From Alloboseaceae bacterium BT-24-1 (GTDB taxonomy: Bacteria; Pseudomonadota; Alphaproteobacteria; Rhizobiales; Beijerinckiaceae): a stretch of 64,000 nucleotides of DNA. Within the stretch, counting starts at the first letter, position 1; the number at the start of each line of letters is the position of its first letter. The stretch lies in contig JAOYTL010000003.1 of the NCBI GenBank assembly GCA_025846845.1, forward strand, positions 418,192 through 482,191. Direction: 5' to 3'. The notes under the pieces are model-generated. The model did not search any database and had not been told where the DNA came from. It saw only the letters and a program-made list of their open reading frames with translations. Positions 1 through 7,601 of this stretch are shown piece after piece. The position numbers and the translations under genes were made by a program.

Positions 1-755
1 TGCCGGACTCGGTATCAGACCCGCTCGGCTATTACCTCAACAACACCGTCAAGACGCGCGCGTTGCTGGAGAGCGCCGTGCGTGGCGGCGTCAAGCACGT
101 GATCTTCTCCTCTACGGCCGCCGTTTATGGTGAGCCGCCGGTCTCGCCTGTGCCGGAGGAGATCGCGCTCAATCCGATCAACCCCTATGGCCGCTCCAAA
201 CTGATGAGCGAGTGGATGCTCGGCGACGTCGCCCGCGCCCATGGCCTGACCTATGTTGCGCTGCGCTATTTCAATGTTGCCGGCGCCGATCCACGCGGCC
301 GCTCCGGCCAATCCAGCGCCAACGCGACACATCTGATCAAGGTCGCGAGCCAGGCCGCGCTCGGCCAGCGCGCCGGGCTCGACATCTTCGGCACCGATTA
401 TGCGACGCCGGACGGCACCTGCGTGCGCGACTACATCCACGTCACCGATCTCGCCCGCGCCCATCTTGCCGCGCTCGACCACCTGCGCGCCGGCGGCGAG
501 AATCTGACGCTGAACTGCGGCTATGGCCGCGGCTATTCGGTCAAGGAAGTCGTCGAGGTGGTGAAGCAGGTCTCGGGCGTCGATTTCCCGGTCCGGCTTT
601 CGCCGCGCCGCGACGGCGACCCGGCCGCGCTCGTCGCCAAGGCCGATCGCATCCGCAGCGAGCTCGGCTGGCAGCCGGAACATGACGATCTCACCGAGAT
701 CGTCACCCAGGCGCTGGCCTGGGAGGAGAGCCTGCGCAAGCGCAATGCGAGCTGA
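1..755 (+). CDS. galE: UDP-glucose 4-epimerase, C-terminal part (5' end outside window)
   Basis: This extended short-chain dehydrogenase interconverts UDP-glucose and UDP-galactose with bound NAD and supplies galactose units for surface polysaccharides. The reading frame is open from the first bases (codons begin at base 3), so about the first 95 residues, including the Rossmann glycine motif, lie upstream. The visible part carries the family signatures: PLGYYLNNTVKT, then VIFSSTAAVYG with the active-site serine, then NPYGRSK, the catalytic Tyr-x-x-x-Lys pair (Tyr codon at 186). Further on come RYFNVAGAD and the DGTCVRDYIHVTDLA segment typical of GalE. The frame ends at TGA 753-755. The next gene is a secreted lytic transglycosylase with its own ribosome binding site. 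Closely related epimerases acting on UDP-GlcNAc cannot be excluded. Confidence 0.93.
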   Translation, partial: PDSVSDPLGYYLNNTVKTRALLESAVRGGVKHVIFSSTAAVYGEPPVSPVPEEIALNPINPYGRSKLMSEWMLGDVARAHGLTYVALRYFNVAGADPRGRSGQSSANATHLIKVASQAALGQRAGLDIFGTDYATPDGTCVRDYIHVTDLARAHLAALDHLRAGGENLTLNCGYGRGYSVKEVVEVVKQVSGVDFPVRLSPRRDGDPAALVAKADRIRSELGWQPEHDDLTEIVTQALAWEESLRKRNAS

Positions 756-773
756 GCGACGGGATTTGGCGCA

Positions 774-790
774 GCGTTAACCCATGGTTA
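774..790. promoter_or_regulatory. Short inverted repeat between galE and the transglycosylase gene
   Basis: The sequence reads GTTAACC-CAT-GGTTAAC, two perfect 7-bp arms around a 3-base spacer. It is AT-richer than its surroundings and lies 56 bases before the start of the next gene. It could be an operator or a weak hairpin; nothing more can be said from the sequence. Confidence 0.3.
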
Positions 791-845
791 ACTTCGTTCG
801 GGCGCTGTGGTGGATAGACACTGCGGCCGAGCCAGAGGAGCAACC

Positions 846-2081
846 ATGCGCCCCGTCACCGTTCTCGCCTTCGCTGCGGCGCTCGGCCTCGGGCCGGCGC
901 TCGCGCAGACGACGGGTTCGATCAACCCGGCGCGGGCGCAGACACCCAAGCCGGAAGCGCGCCCGGCCGCGCCGGGCTTCGACGGCTTCCTGCGGACGCT
1001 CTGGCCGATGGCGCAGGCCCGCGGCATCTCGCGCCAGACCTTCGACCTTGCCTTCCAGGGCGTGACGCCCGATCCGTCGATCGTGGTATTGACGCAAAAG
1101 CAGTCGGAATTCGTCGCGCCGATCTGGAGCTATCTCAACAGCGCTGTCGGCGGCGGCCGCATCTCGCGCGGCCGCGAGATGCTGGAGGCTCATGCCAGCG
1201 TGCTGGCCCAGGCCGAATCCCGCTATGGCGTACCCAAGGAGATCATCCTCGGCATCTGGGGGATGGAGACCAATTACGGCTCGTTCAAGGGCGACAAGGA
1301 CGTGATCCGTTCGCTCGCGACGCTGGCGAGCATCCGCTATCGCGGCGACTTCTTCCGCGACGAATTGCTGACCGCGCTCGAACTGATCGAGAAGGGCCAT
1401 GTCGAGCGCCGCGAATTGCGCGGCTCCTGGGCGGGGGCCATGGGCCACACCCAGTTCATGCCGTCGAGCTACATGAAGTACGCGGTCGATCAGACCGGCG
1501 ACGGCCATGCCGATATCTGGACCTCGACCAGCGACGCCATCGCCTCGACCGCCAACTACCTCAAGGGCTATGGCTGGACCCCCGGCCTGCCCTGGGGCAT
1601 CGAGGTCGAGGTGCCCGATGGCTTCGACCATAATCTCTATCGCGCCAGCTTCTCTTCCTTCCGCTCCGCCGGGGTGCGCCGCGCCGATGGCGGCTCGCTC
1701 CCCTCCTCCGGCGAGGCCAGGCTGTTCTATCCCGCCGGCCATACCGGCCCGGCCATGCTGCTGACTGCGAATTTCGACGTGATCAAGAAATACAACTCCT
1801 CCGACGCCTACGCGCTCGCGGTTGGCCATCTCGGCGACAGGATCGTGGGGAAGCCAGCCTTGCAGGGCGAGTGGCCGGTGAAGGCGCCGCGACTCGACAA
1901 GGCCGGCACCACCGACGTCCAGCGCCGGCTGAAGGCCCTCGGCCTCTACAGTCACGATGCCGACGGCCGCATCGGCACCGGCACGCGGGAAGCCGTCAGG
2001 CAGTACCAGTTGCGCGCCGGCATGCTCGCCGACGGCTACCCGACGCCAGCCCTGCTGGCGCGGATGAAGGCAGCACGCTGA
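846..2081 (+). CDS. Lytic murein transglycosylase, MltB family with peptidoglycan-binding domain
   Basis: A periplasmic enzyme that cleaves the glycan strands of peptidoglycan with formation of 1,6-anhydro-muramic acid ends. The ATG at 846 is preferred because GAGGAG lies just upstream (835-840) and the protein then opens with a clean signal peptide (MRPVTVLAFAAALGLGPALAQ). The catalytic domain covers roughly residues 45-310. It contains GIWGMETNYG, with the catalytic glutamate near residue 141, and AMGHTQFMPSSY, both hallmarks of the MltB/SltB branch. The last 65 or so residues (TTDVQRRLKALGLYSHDADGRIG) form a PG_binding_1 module. The length of 411 residues is usual for alphaproteobacterial members. 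No lipobox is visible, so it is probably soluble in the periplasm. Confidence 0.93.
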   Translation: MRPVTVLAFAAALGLGPALAQTTGSINPARAQTPKPEARPAAPGFDGFLRTLWPMAQARGISRQTFDLAFQGVTPDPSIVVLTQKQSEFVAPIWSYLNSAVGGGRISRGREMLEAHASVLAQAESRYGVPKEIILGIWGMETNYGSFKGDKDVIRSLATLASIRYRGDFFRDELLTALELIEKGHVERRELRGSWAGAMGHTQFMPSSYMKYAVDQTGDGHADIWTSTSDAIASTANYLKGYGWTPGLPWGIEVEVPDGFDHNLYRASFSSFRSAGVRRADGGSLPSSGEARLFYPAGHTGPAMLLTANFDVIKKYNSSDAYALAVGHLGDRIVGKPALQGEWPVKAPRLDKAGTTDVQRRLKALGLYSHDADGRIGTGTREAVRQYQLRAGMLADGYPTPALLARMKAAR

Positions 2082-2149
2082 CGAAACGCGCGATCGCGAC
2101 TATATTGCCTGGCGGCGCCACCCTCTGACCGGTGCCGATCGAGAGCACG

Positions 2150-3391
2150 ATGCGCACGCGTTCGCTCGTCATGGTTCTGGCCTCGGCCCTGCTCGTGCTC
2201 GTCACCGGCGGGCCGACCTCGATCGCCCAGAACCCGGTGCCGCCCGGCCGGATACCGCAGGCGCCGCAAGCCCGCAGCCTGTTCAACATGTTCTGGCAGA
2301 TTCCGGAGCGGCCGACAGCCCAGCAACGGCAGCCACGCGAGCGCGTGGCGCCGGCCCAGCGCCGGACACCGACCCGCGTCGTCGTTCGTGACGATCCGAT
2401 CATCCCGAAGGTCGACGTCAACCACCATGTGCTGGTGATCGGCGACACGCTGGCCGGGCAGATCGCCGAAGGGCTCGAGGACAGCCTCGGCGACCGTGCC
2501 GATGTCGCCGTGGTGAGCAAGGCCAAGGCCGATAGCGGGCTGGTCCGGACCGATTTCTACGATTGGCCGAAGGCGGCCGGCGAGCTGCTGGCGGCCGACG
2601 CCAAGGTCATGGTCGGCATCGTCGTCCTCGGCCCGAACGATCGCCAGGTCATCCGCGAAGGAGAGGTCACGCACGAGCCTCTGAGCGAGCGCTGGCTCCA
2701 GCTCTACAAGGCCAGGATCGATACTGTCGCCTCCGCCTTCAGCGCAAAACGGGTGCCGCTGATCTGGGTCGGCGCGCCGCCGATGCAGAATCCCCGCCTG
2801 TCGGCCGACCTGATCACGCTGAACGACCTCTTCCGCAAGGGCGTGGAAGCGGGCGGCGGCCAGTATGTCGACCTCTGGGCCGCATATGTCGACGGCGAGA
2901 ACCGCTATACCGCGACCGGACCGGACGTGAACGGGCAGATCGCCAAGCTCCGGCTCGGCGACGGCGTCCATTTCACCAAGGCGGGCGCCCGCAAGGCCGC
3001 GCATTTCGTCGACGTCGTCATTCGCCGCCTGCTCGAGGGTGCGCCGACGCAGAACGTCATCGCCCTGCCGACCTCGCCCGAGACCGGTGCACCGCTCGCA
3101 CCCGACCTCCAGCCGGGCGGCGTCGAGCGCCTGATCGACCGGATGGTCAGCGGCCTGCCCGCCGATCTCCAGCTCGTCCCGGTCGCCCCGCCAAGGCCAC
3201 TGGCCGGGCCGATTCTGCCCCTGACCGGCGCGATTGCCGGCAGCGGCGATACGGCACTGATCACCTCGGTTCAGGAGGCACGCGGGCGCGGCGATGTCGC
3301 AGCAGGGCTTGACCGCGTCTTCGGCCAGGGCATCGCGCCCGAGCCACGCCCCGGCCGCGCCGACGATTTCAGCTGGCCGCGGCCGAACTGA
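2150..3391 (+). CDS. DUF459 / SGNH-hydrolase family protein, secreted
   Basis: A 413-residue protein beginning with a signal peptide (RTRSLVMVLASALLVLVTGG). A proline- and arginine-rich linker follows, to about residue 85, then an SGNH-type hydrolase fold. Block I reads HHVLVIGDTLAGQ, with Thr in place of the usual nucleophilic Ser of GDSL. Block V is GDGVHFTKAGARKAA, with the Asp-x-x-His pair. Members of DUF459 sit in the envelope of Rhizobiales and are thought to act on cell-wall or polysaccharide acyl groups, but their substrate is unknown. The ATG at 2150 is chosen over a GTG 18 bases earlier because it starts the signal peptide directly. The gene follows the transglycosylase by 68 bases on the same strand, which fits an envelope role. 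The Asp/Thr change at the nucleophile elbow is worth noting. Confidence 0.82.
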   Translation: MRTRSLVMVLASALLVLVTGGPTSIAQNPVPPGRIPQAPQARSLFNMFWQIPERPTAQQRQPRERVAPAQRRTPTRVVVRDDPIIPKVDVNHHVLVIGDTLAGQIAEGLEDSLGDRADVAVVSKAKADSGLVRTDFYDWPKAAGELLAADAKVMVGIVVLGPNDRQVIREGEVTHEPLSERWLQLYKARIDTVASAFSAKRVPLIWVGAPPMQNPRLSADLITLNDLFRKGVEAGGGQYVDLWAAYVDGENRYTATGPDVNGQIAKLRLGDGVHFTKAGARKAAHFVDVVIRRLLEGAPTQNVIALPTSPETGAPLAPDLQPGGVERLIDRMVSGLPADLQLVPVAPPRPLAGPILPLTGAIAGSGDTALITSVQEARGRGDVAAGLDRVFGQGIAPEPRPGRADDFSWPRPN

Positions 3392-3398
3392 AACACGC

Positions 3399-4553
3399 TC
3401 ACCCGAGCTGAAAACGCTCGAAGCGCTGCATCTCCTCGTCGACCTGTCGCCGCAGTTCCGCGGAGGGCTCCGGCTCCAGCCAGGTCCATTGCTGCACCAG
3501 GAGCTTGCGCGCCGCCCGGTCCGTCTTGAGGTCGGCCACGGCGACGATGCGGTCTCCCGCCAGCACCGGCAGGCCGAAATAGCCGAAGACGCGCTTCTCC
3601 TTGGGCAGGTAGGCCTCGAAGATGTGGTCGTAGCCGAAGAACAGCTTCAGCCGCTTGCGCTGGATGATCAGCGGATCGAACGGCGACAGGATGTGGACGA
3701 GCCCCTCATCCGACGGCGCGACGGGTTCCAGGGTCTCGGGCCGGGCCCAATGCGGTGTTTTCTCTGCGCCCTCGATCGCGACCGGCACGAGTTCCTTGCG
3801 CCTCACCCGCCCGGCGATCAGCTCGCCGACCGCCTTCTTACTGGGCGCATCAAGATGGCAGATCGAATCGAGGCTGACGATGCCTTGCGCCTGCAAGGCA
3901 CGGTCGAGCTTGTAGGCGGCGATCTGTCGCTCCGAGGCCGGCGTCGGCCGCTTCTCCCAGCCGAAATGCCGGTCCATCAGCTCATAGGTCTTGAGCATGC
4001 CGGAACGCGCCGAGATGACGAGCTCGCCATCGTAGAAGGCGCGTTCGAGCAGGCCCTTGGACGGCTTCTTGCTCGCCCACAGATGCGTCTTCTCGACCAG
4101 CACGTCGGTGTCGATGTCGCGGATGGTGAGCGCGCCATCCTTGCGGATGCGGCGCAGCAGCTTGCGTGTCTCCTCGCGGCCGCCGACCGAAGCCCAGCGC
4201 TTCGGCTCGGCGCGATGCGCCTTCATCGCAGGCAGGAAATAACGAAGATCAGCTGTCGGCACATAGGACAGCGCATGCGTCCAGTACTCGAACACCGACC
4301 TGTCCCGCGATTGCGCCTGCGCGAGGTCGTCACGGCGATAGTCGGGGATGCGGCTGTAGAGGATGTGGTGGTGGCAGCGCTCGACCACGTTGATCGTGTC
4401 GATCTGGACATAGCCGAGATGCGCGGTGGCCGCCGCCGTCGCCTCGAGCCCGGAGCCGAACGGCTCTCGCGCATCTAATTTCTGGGCTTTGAGCCAGATC
4501 CGGCGCGCTTGTGCCTTGTCGAGCTTCAGGATTCTTCGGGGTCGCGTCGCCAT
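3399..4553 (-). CDS. YcaQ/AlkX-like winged-helix DNA glycosylase family protein
   Basis: This 384-residue protein belongs to the HTH_42 family (formerly DUF1006). Its characterised members YcaQ and AlkZ are DNA glycosylases that unhook interstrand crosslinks and remove alkylated bases. The diagnostic Gln-x-Asp catalytic motif is present as VQIDTINVVERCHHH, with Q50 and D52. The following HH and the RDRSVFEYWTHALSYVP segment also match the family. The C-terminal half (PFDPLIIQRKRLKLFFGYDHIFEAYLPKEKRVFGYFGLPVL) is the conserved beta-barrel region. The gene converges on the DUF459 gene, with only 7 bases between the stop codons. Its exact lesion specificity cannot be read from sequence. Confidence 0.88.
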   Translation of the reverse strand: MATRPRRILKLDKAQARRIWLKAQKLDAREPFGSGLEATAAATAHLGYVQIDTINVVERCHHHILYSRIPDYRRDDLAQAQSRDRSVFEYWTHALSYVPTADLRYFLPAMKAHRAEPKRWASVGGREETRKLLRRIRKDGALTIRDIDTDVLVEKTHLWASKKPSKGLLERAFYDGELVISARSGMLKTYELMDRHFGWEKRPTPASERQIAAYKLDRALQAQGIVSLDSICHLDAPSKKAVGELIAGRVRRKELVPVAIEGAEKTPHWARPETLEPVAPSDEGLVHILSPFDPLIIQRKRLKLFFGYDHIFEAYLPKEKRVFGYFGLPVLAGDRIVAVADLKTDRAARKLLVQQWTWLEPEPSAELRRQVDEEMQRFERFQLG

Positions 4554-4665
4554 GCTGGCAAGCTAGCCACAAGCAGGACCGCGGATAAGGGGCGATCGCT
4601 CGCATTCCTGACAGGGCGTGTCGGCGGCGAATGGATGAGCCACTCGCCGTTTCACCCGCCGCCGC

Positions 4666-5013
4666 TCACACCGCTGGCCGCGATGAACCGGCCAATCCCA
4701 AGAATACTGCGATCGCCCGGTTGAGTCGCACCACATCCTCGTCGTCGAGCCGCCCGATCCGCTCGCCAAGCTTGCTCTTCGGAACCGTCGTGAGCTTGTC
4801 GACCATGAGCCTGCTGGGGGAGTGCAGGCCGTTGCCGGAATGAGGCGTCACGGGCAGACGAAACAGGGGCGCTTCGGTTTCGTCGGTGGTAAAGGCGCAG
4901 ATCGTGATCGAGGCGGTGGCGTCGAAACTGTCGTCCTGGACGATCACCACGGGGCGCGGCTTGCCCGCATAGTCCTGGCCGCCGGAGACGGTCCAGACCT
5001 CGCCACGCCTCAT
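4666..5013 (-). CDS. MazF/PemK-family toxin (mRNA endoribonuclease)
   Basis: A 115-residue toxin of the PemK/MazF family, which cleaves single-stranded mRNA at short recognition sites. The N-terminus MRRGEVWTV followed by GKPRPVVIVQDD is the conserved beta-barrel opening. The segment HSGNGLHSPSRLMVDKLTTVPKSKLGERIG matches the family core, including the conserved VDK and the Gly-Arg-Leu turn before the C-terminal helix. It is translationally coupled to the upstream antitoxin gene: their reading frames overlap by 4 bases (ATGA). Toxin and antitoxin are both of normal length and look intact. Confidence 0.9.
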   Translation of the reverse strand: MRRGEVWTVSGGQDYAGKPRPVVIVQDDSFDATASITICAFTTDETEAPLFRLPVTPHSGNGLHSPSRLMVDKLTTVPKSKLGERIGRLDDEDVVRLNRAIAVFLGLAGSSRPAV

Positions 5014-5222
5014 TCGACATCGCCGATCGTGATCGAGTCGATGAAGGCCTGGTCTTCCGCCGCTTGCCTACTCAGCGCCACCGCCTGCGACTGTCGATGC
5101 GCTTCCGCCCGGAAACCGACCGCGCGGACATCCGGAACCCAAATCTGGATCGGCCGCAGCCCCTGCTCGCGCAACCGCTCGCGATGACGACGGACCTTCA
5201 ACTTGCTGCCCGGAGATGCCAT
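5010..5222 (-). CDS. MazE-type antitoxin (DUF3018 family)
   Basis: A 70-residue antitoxin of the DUF3018 group that normally neutralises the PemK/MazF toxin encoded next. The signature is the basic N-terminal segment KLKVRRHRERLREQGLRPIQIWVPDVR, typical of these antitoxins. A helical, acidic C-terminal tail (AEDQAFIDSITIGDVE) follows and probably wraps the toxin. The gene precedes the toxin and overlaps it by 4 bases, the usual order for antitoxin-first operons. A perfect palindrome 17 bases upstream of the start is a likely autoregulatory operator. No strong Shine-Dalgarno is visible because the palindrome occupies most of the leader. Confidence 0.88.
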   Translation of the reverse strand: MASPGSKLKVRRHRERLREQGLRPIQIWVPDVRAVGFRAEAHRQSQAVALSRQAAEDQAFIDSITIGDVE

Positions 5223-5239
5223 GTCATAGCCCTCGCCTT

Positions 5240-5253
5240 GGTTACATGTAACC
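5240..5253. promoter_or_regulatory. Perfect 14-bp palindrome, candidate operator of the mazEF-like pair
   Basis: GGTTACATGTAACC reads the same on both strands and lies 17 bases before the antitoxin start codon. Toxin-antitoxin operons are normally repressed by the antitoxin or the complex binding such palindromes in the leader. Binding here is inference. Confidence 0.55.
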
Positions 5254-5288
5254 TAGCATGGCAAGCAACGCGAAGAAAGGGAGACTGC

Positions 5289-5564
5289 TTAAGAGCTCGC
5301 GGACAGCGCCTGCGCCAACGCATCCGCGGTCACCTCCGCCAGTCCCATCTGGACCTTGAAAGCTCTGGTCTTCTCGCCGGGCTTCATCACCAGGATCACC
5401 GTCTCGGTGCCTGGGCAGGCGGGATCGGCGCAGAGGATCTCGTTGACGGCGATCACGGCGTTCTCGGGCAGGTGAAGCAGCTCGCGCACCTGCCGCTTGA
5501 TCTGCGCCGCGGCATCGGCCCCGGCGGCGTCGCGCTTGTCCTTGCCGAACAGGCCAAAGCGCAT
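5289..5564 (-). CDS. Conserved hypothetical protein with a Cys pair, end of zinc operon
   Basis: A 91-residue protein I do not recognise by name. It starts MRFGLFGKDKRD, then a helix (AAAQIKRQVRELLHLPENAVIAVNEI), then a central ILCADPACPGTETVILVM with two cysteines five residues apart, and a final amphipathic helix. The Cys pair followed by a beta strand could bind metal or form a disulfide; there is no signal peptide, so it is cytoplasmic. The start codon lies 6 bases after the stop of the WD40 gene. This makes it the last gene of the seven-gene run led by the zinc transporter, and a role in zinc handling is inferred only from this position. Confidence 0.8.
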   Translation of the reverse strand: MRFGLFGKDKRDAAGADAAAQIKRQVRELLHLPENAVIAVNEILCADPACPGTETVILVMKPGEKTRAFKVQMGLAEVTADALAQALSASS

Positions 5565-5570
5565 CGCCGC

Positions 5571-6581
5571 TCAGCCGCCCGGCAGGGTCAGCACGCCGGC
5601 AGCGCCGTCTTCGGCACCGAAAGCGAGGCGCTTGCCGAGCTTGTCCCAGGCAAAGGCGGTGATGCCGCTGCCGCGCTGTGCCGGCCGCACCAGGAGTTCC
5701 GAGGCGTCGGTCAGGCGCACCATCAGGATGCAGCCATCGTCGTAGCCGATCGCCAGCACCAGCGCCTTCGGATGGAAGGCGACGCGGGTGACCTTGGCGT
5801 GGCGCGCGCCGCATTCGCGCGGCGCCTTGCCGGTCGGCCCGTCGCCCTGGAAGGGCCAGACGATCGCGGCGTCGGCTCCCGACGATGCGAGCCAGAGCCC
5901 GTCATGCGACCAGGACAGCGAGCGCGGCTTGGCCGGATAGCCGGTCATGCGCATATGGCTCGGCTTGTCGCCGAGCCGCCAGCCATGCAGCGCGTTCTCC
6001 TGCATGGCACTGACGACGAAGCGCCCGTCAGGCGACCACGTCACCTCGAGATGCGAGCCCTTCCAGTCGAGGAAATCGGGCTTGGCCTCGGTGTTCGGAT
6101 ACCAGAGCAGCACGCCGTTCATCTGCGCGATGGCGAGGCGATAGCCCTTCGGCGCGAAGACGAGGCCCTGCGGCGTCGAAGCGACCTCGATCGACCTGAG
6201 CTTGCCCTTGTCGTCGCGGGCATGGACGCTGCGGCCAGTGTTCCAGGCGAGACTGCCGGCGGATGACACCGTCACAGCGTCGATCCAGCGCCGCTTCGGG
6301 TCGAGCGCGAGCTCCTCCGGCTCGCCATCGGCTGATGTCGCGACAACGCGGCCGTCGTCGCCGCCACTGATCAGGCGCTCGCCATCCGAGACGGCGCAGA
6401 GCAGGCCGCCGCGATTGGCCTCGACGCTTTCCGTCTTGCCATCGCGCCAGCGCAGCACGCGCCCGTCCGCGAGCGCAAAGGCCAGCGTCTGCTTCAGCCA
6501 GAAGGCACCGACGACATGCTCGCCGGCCTCGATCGGAACGACATGCTCGCGCAGCGAGACAGGTTTGGTGATGGTCTCCAT
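5571..6581 (-). CDS. WD40-repeat beta-propeller protein in the zinc operon
   Basis: A 336-residue protein made of weakly conserved WD40-type blades. The clearest are AVSDGERLISGGDDGRVVATSADG, LEVTWSPDGRFVVSAMQENALHGWRLGD, RSLSWSHDGLWLASSGADAAIVWPFQGD and RVAFHPKALVLAIGYDDGCILMVRLTD. The length suits one seven-bladed propeller. No signal peptide or membrane segment is present. The gene lies 15 bases after the COG0523 GTPase gene on the same strand, so the two are almost certainly co-transcribed. Such propellers are usually protein-binding scaffolds. A partner role for the GTPase or its client is plausible, but this is inference from gene order. Confidence 0.87.
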   Translation of the reverse strand: METITKPVSLREHVVPIEAGEHVVGAFWLKQTLAFALADGRVLRWRDGKTESVEANRGGLLCAVSDGERLISGGDDGRVVATSADGEPEELALDPKRRWIDAVTVSSAGSLAWNTGRSVHARDDKGKLRSIEVASTPQGLVFAPKGYRLAIAQMNGVLLWYPNTEAKPDFLDWKGSHLEVTWSPDGRFVVSAMQENALHGWRLGDKPSHMRMTGYPAKPRSLSWSHDGLWLASSGADAAIVWPFQGDGPTGKAPRECGARHAKVTRVAFHPKALVLAIGYDDGCILMVRLTDASELLVRPAQRGSGITAFAWDKLGKRLAFGAEDGAAGVLTLPGG

Positions 6582-6596
6582 GACCTTGGCTTTAGC

Positions 6597-7559
6597 TCAA
6601 GCTGCGCAGGCCATGAACCCCTTTCGCAACGCCGCCTCGTCGAGATCGCGTCCGATGAAGACCAGGCGCGAGTTGCGCTCCTCTCCAGCCTTCCAGTCGC
6701 GCTGCAGGTCGCCGTCGAGGATCATGTGCACGCCCTGGAAGACGAAGCGACGCGGCTCGTCCTTGAAGGCGAGGATGCCCTTGGAGCGCAGGATGTTCGG
6801 GCCCTGCACCTGGCTGATATCGTTGATCCAGGGCATGAACTTGTCCGGATCGACATCGCCGGGAAGCGTGAACGACATCGAGCGGATCTCATCCGAGTGA
6901 TGATGATGGTGGCCGGCTTCGAGGAAGTCCGGCTCGATGTCGAGGATGCGGTCGAGGTCGAAGGCGTTGCGGTCGAGCAGCTCGGCGATCGGCAGGTCGC
7001 AGCGCGTCGTCTTGTGCAGCTTGGCGTAGGGGTTGATCGCGCGGATCGCCGCCTCGACCTCGGCGAGCCCTTCGACGCTGACGAGATCGGTCTTGTTCAG
7101 GATGATCACGTCGGCGAAGGCGATCTGGTTCTTCGCCTCCGGCGCGTCCTTCAGCCGGTCCTGCAGCCATTTCGCGTCGGTGACGGTCACGACCGCGTCG
7201 AGCTTGGTCGCGTCGCCGACATCCTGGTCGACGAAGAAGGTCTGGGCGACAGGCGCAGGATCGGCGAGGCCGGTGGTCTCGACGATGATCGCGTCGAACT
7301 TGCCCTTGCGCTTCATCAAGCCGTCGAGGATGCGGATCAGGTCACCGCGCACCGTGCAGCAGATGCAGCCATTGTTCATCTCGAACACTTCCTCGTCGGC
7401 GCCGACGACGAGGTCGCCATCGATGCCGGTCTCGCCGAACTCGTTGACGATCACGGCAAATTTCTTGCCGTGGTCCTCGGTGAGGATGCGGTTGAGGAGC
7501 GTGGTCTTGCCGGCGCCCAGATAGCCGGTGAGCACCGTGACGGGAATCTTCTCGGACAT
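6597..7559 (-). CDS. COG0523 (CobW/ZigA-type) GTPase, probable zinc metallochaperone
   Basis: A G3E-family GTPase of 320 residues. Walker A is GYLGAGKTT (residues 12-20). The CxCC metal-binding motif is NNGCICCTV (Cys 65, 67 and 68). The guanine-specificity motif is ILNKTDL, and a His cluster (AGHHHHHSDE) lies near residue 217 before the C-terminal CobW_C domain. Members of this subgroup deliver zinc to client proteins when zinc is scarce, using GTP. The setting supports zinc rather than cobalt: the gene is 42 bases behind znuA on the same strand, and no cobalamin genes are nearby. The C-terminal segment LRSKGILAFKDEPRRFVFQGVHMILDGD matches the family. Confidence 0.92.
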   Translation of the reverse strand: MSEKIPVTVLTGYLGAGKTTLLNRILTEDHGKKFAVIVNEFGETGIDGDLVVGADEEVFEMNNGCICCTVRGDLIRILDGLMKRKGKFDAIIVETTGLADPAPVAQTFFVDQDVGDATKLDAVVTVTDAKWLQDRLKDAPEAKNQIAFADVIILNKTDLVSVEGLAEVEAAIRAINPYAKLHKTTRCDLPIAELLDRNAFDLDRILDIEPDFLEAGHHHHHSDEIRSMSFTLPGDVDPDKFMPWINDISQVQGPNILRSKGILAFKDEPRRFVFQGVHMILDGDLQRDWKAGEERNSRLVFIGRDLDEAALRKGFMACAA

Positions 7560-7601
7560 GACTAGAACCTGGTTGGCGGCGCTGCTGCGATCGCGGACCG
7601 G

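Noticed and set aside
6597..7559. Cobalamin biosynthesis CobW
   Set aside because: No cob genes nearby; the CxCC motif, His cluster and linkage to znuABC favour the zinc subgroup.
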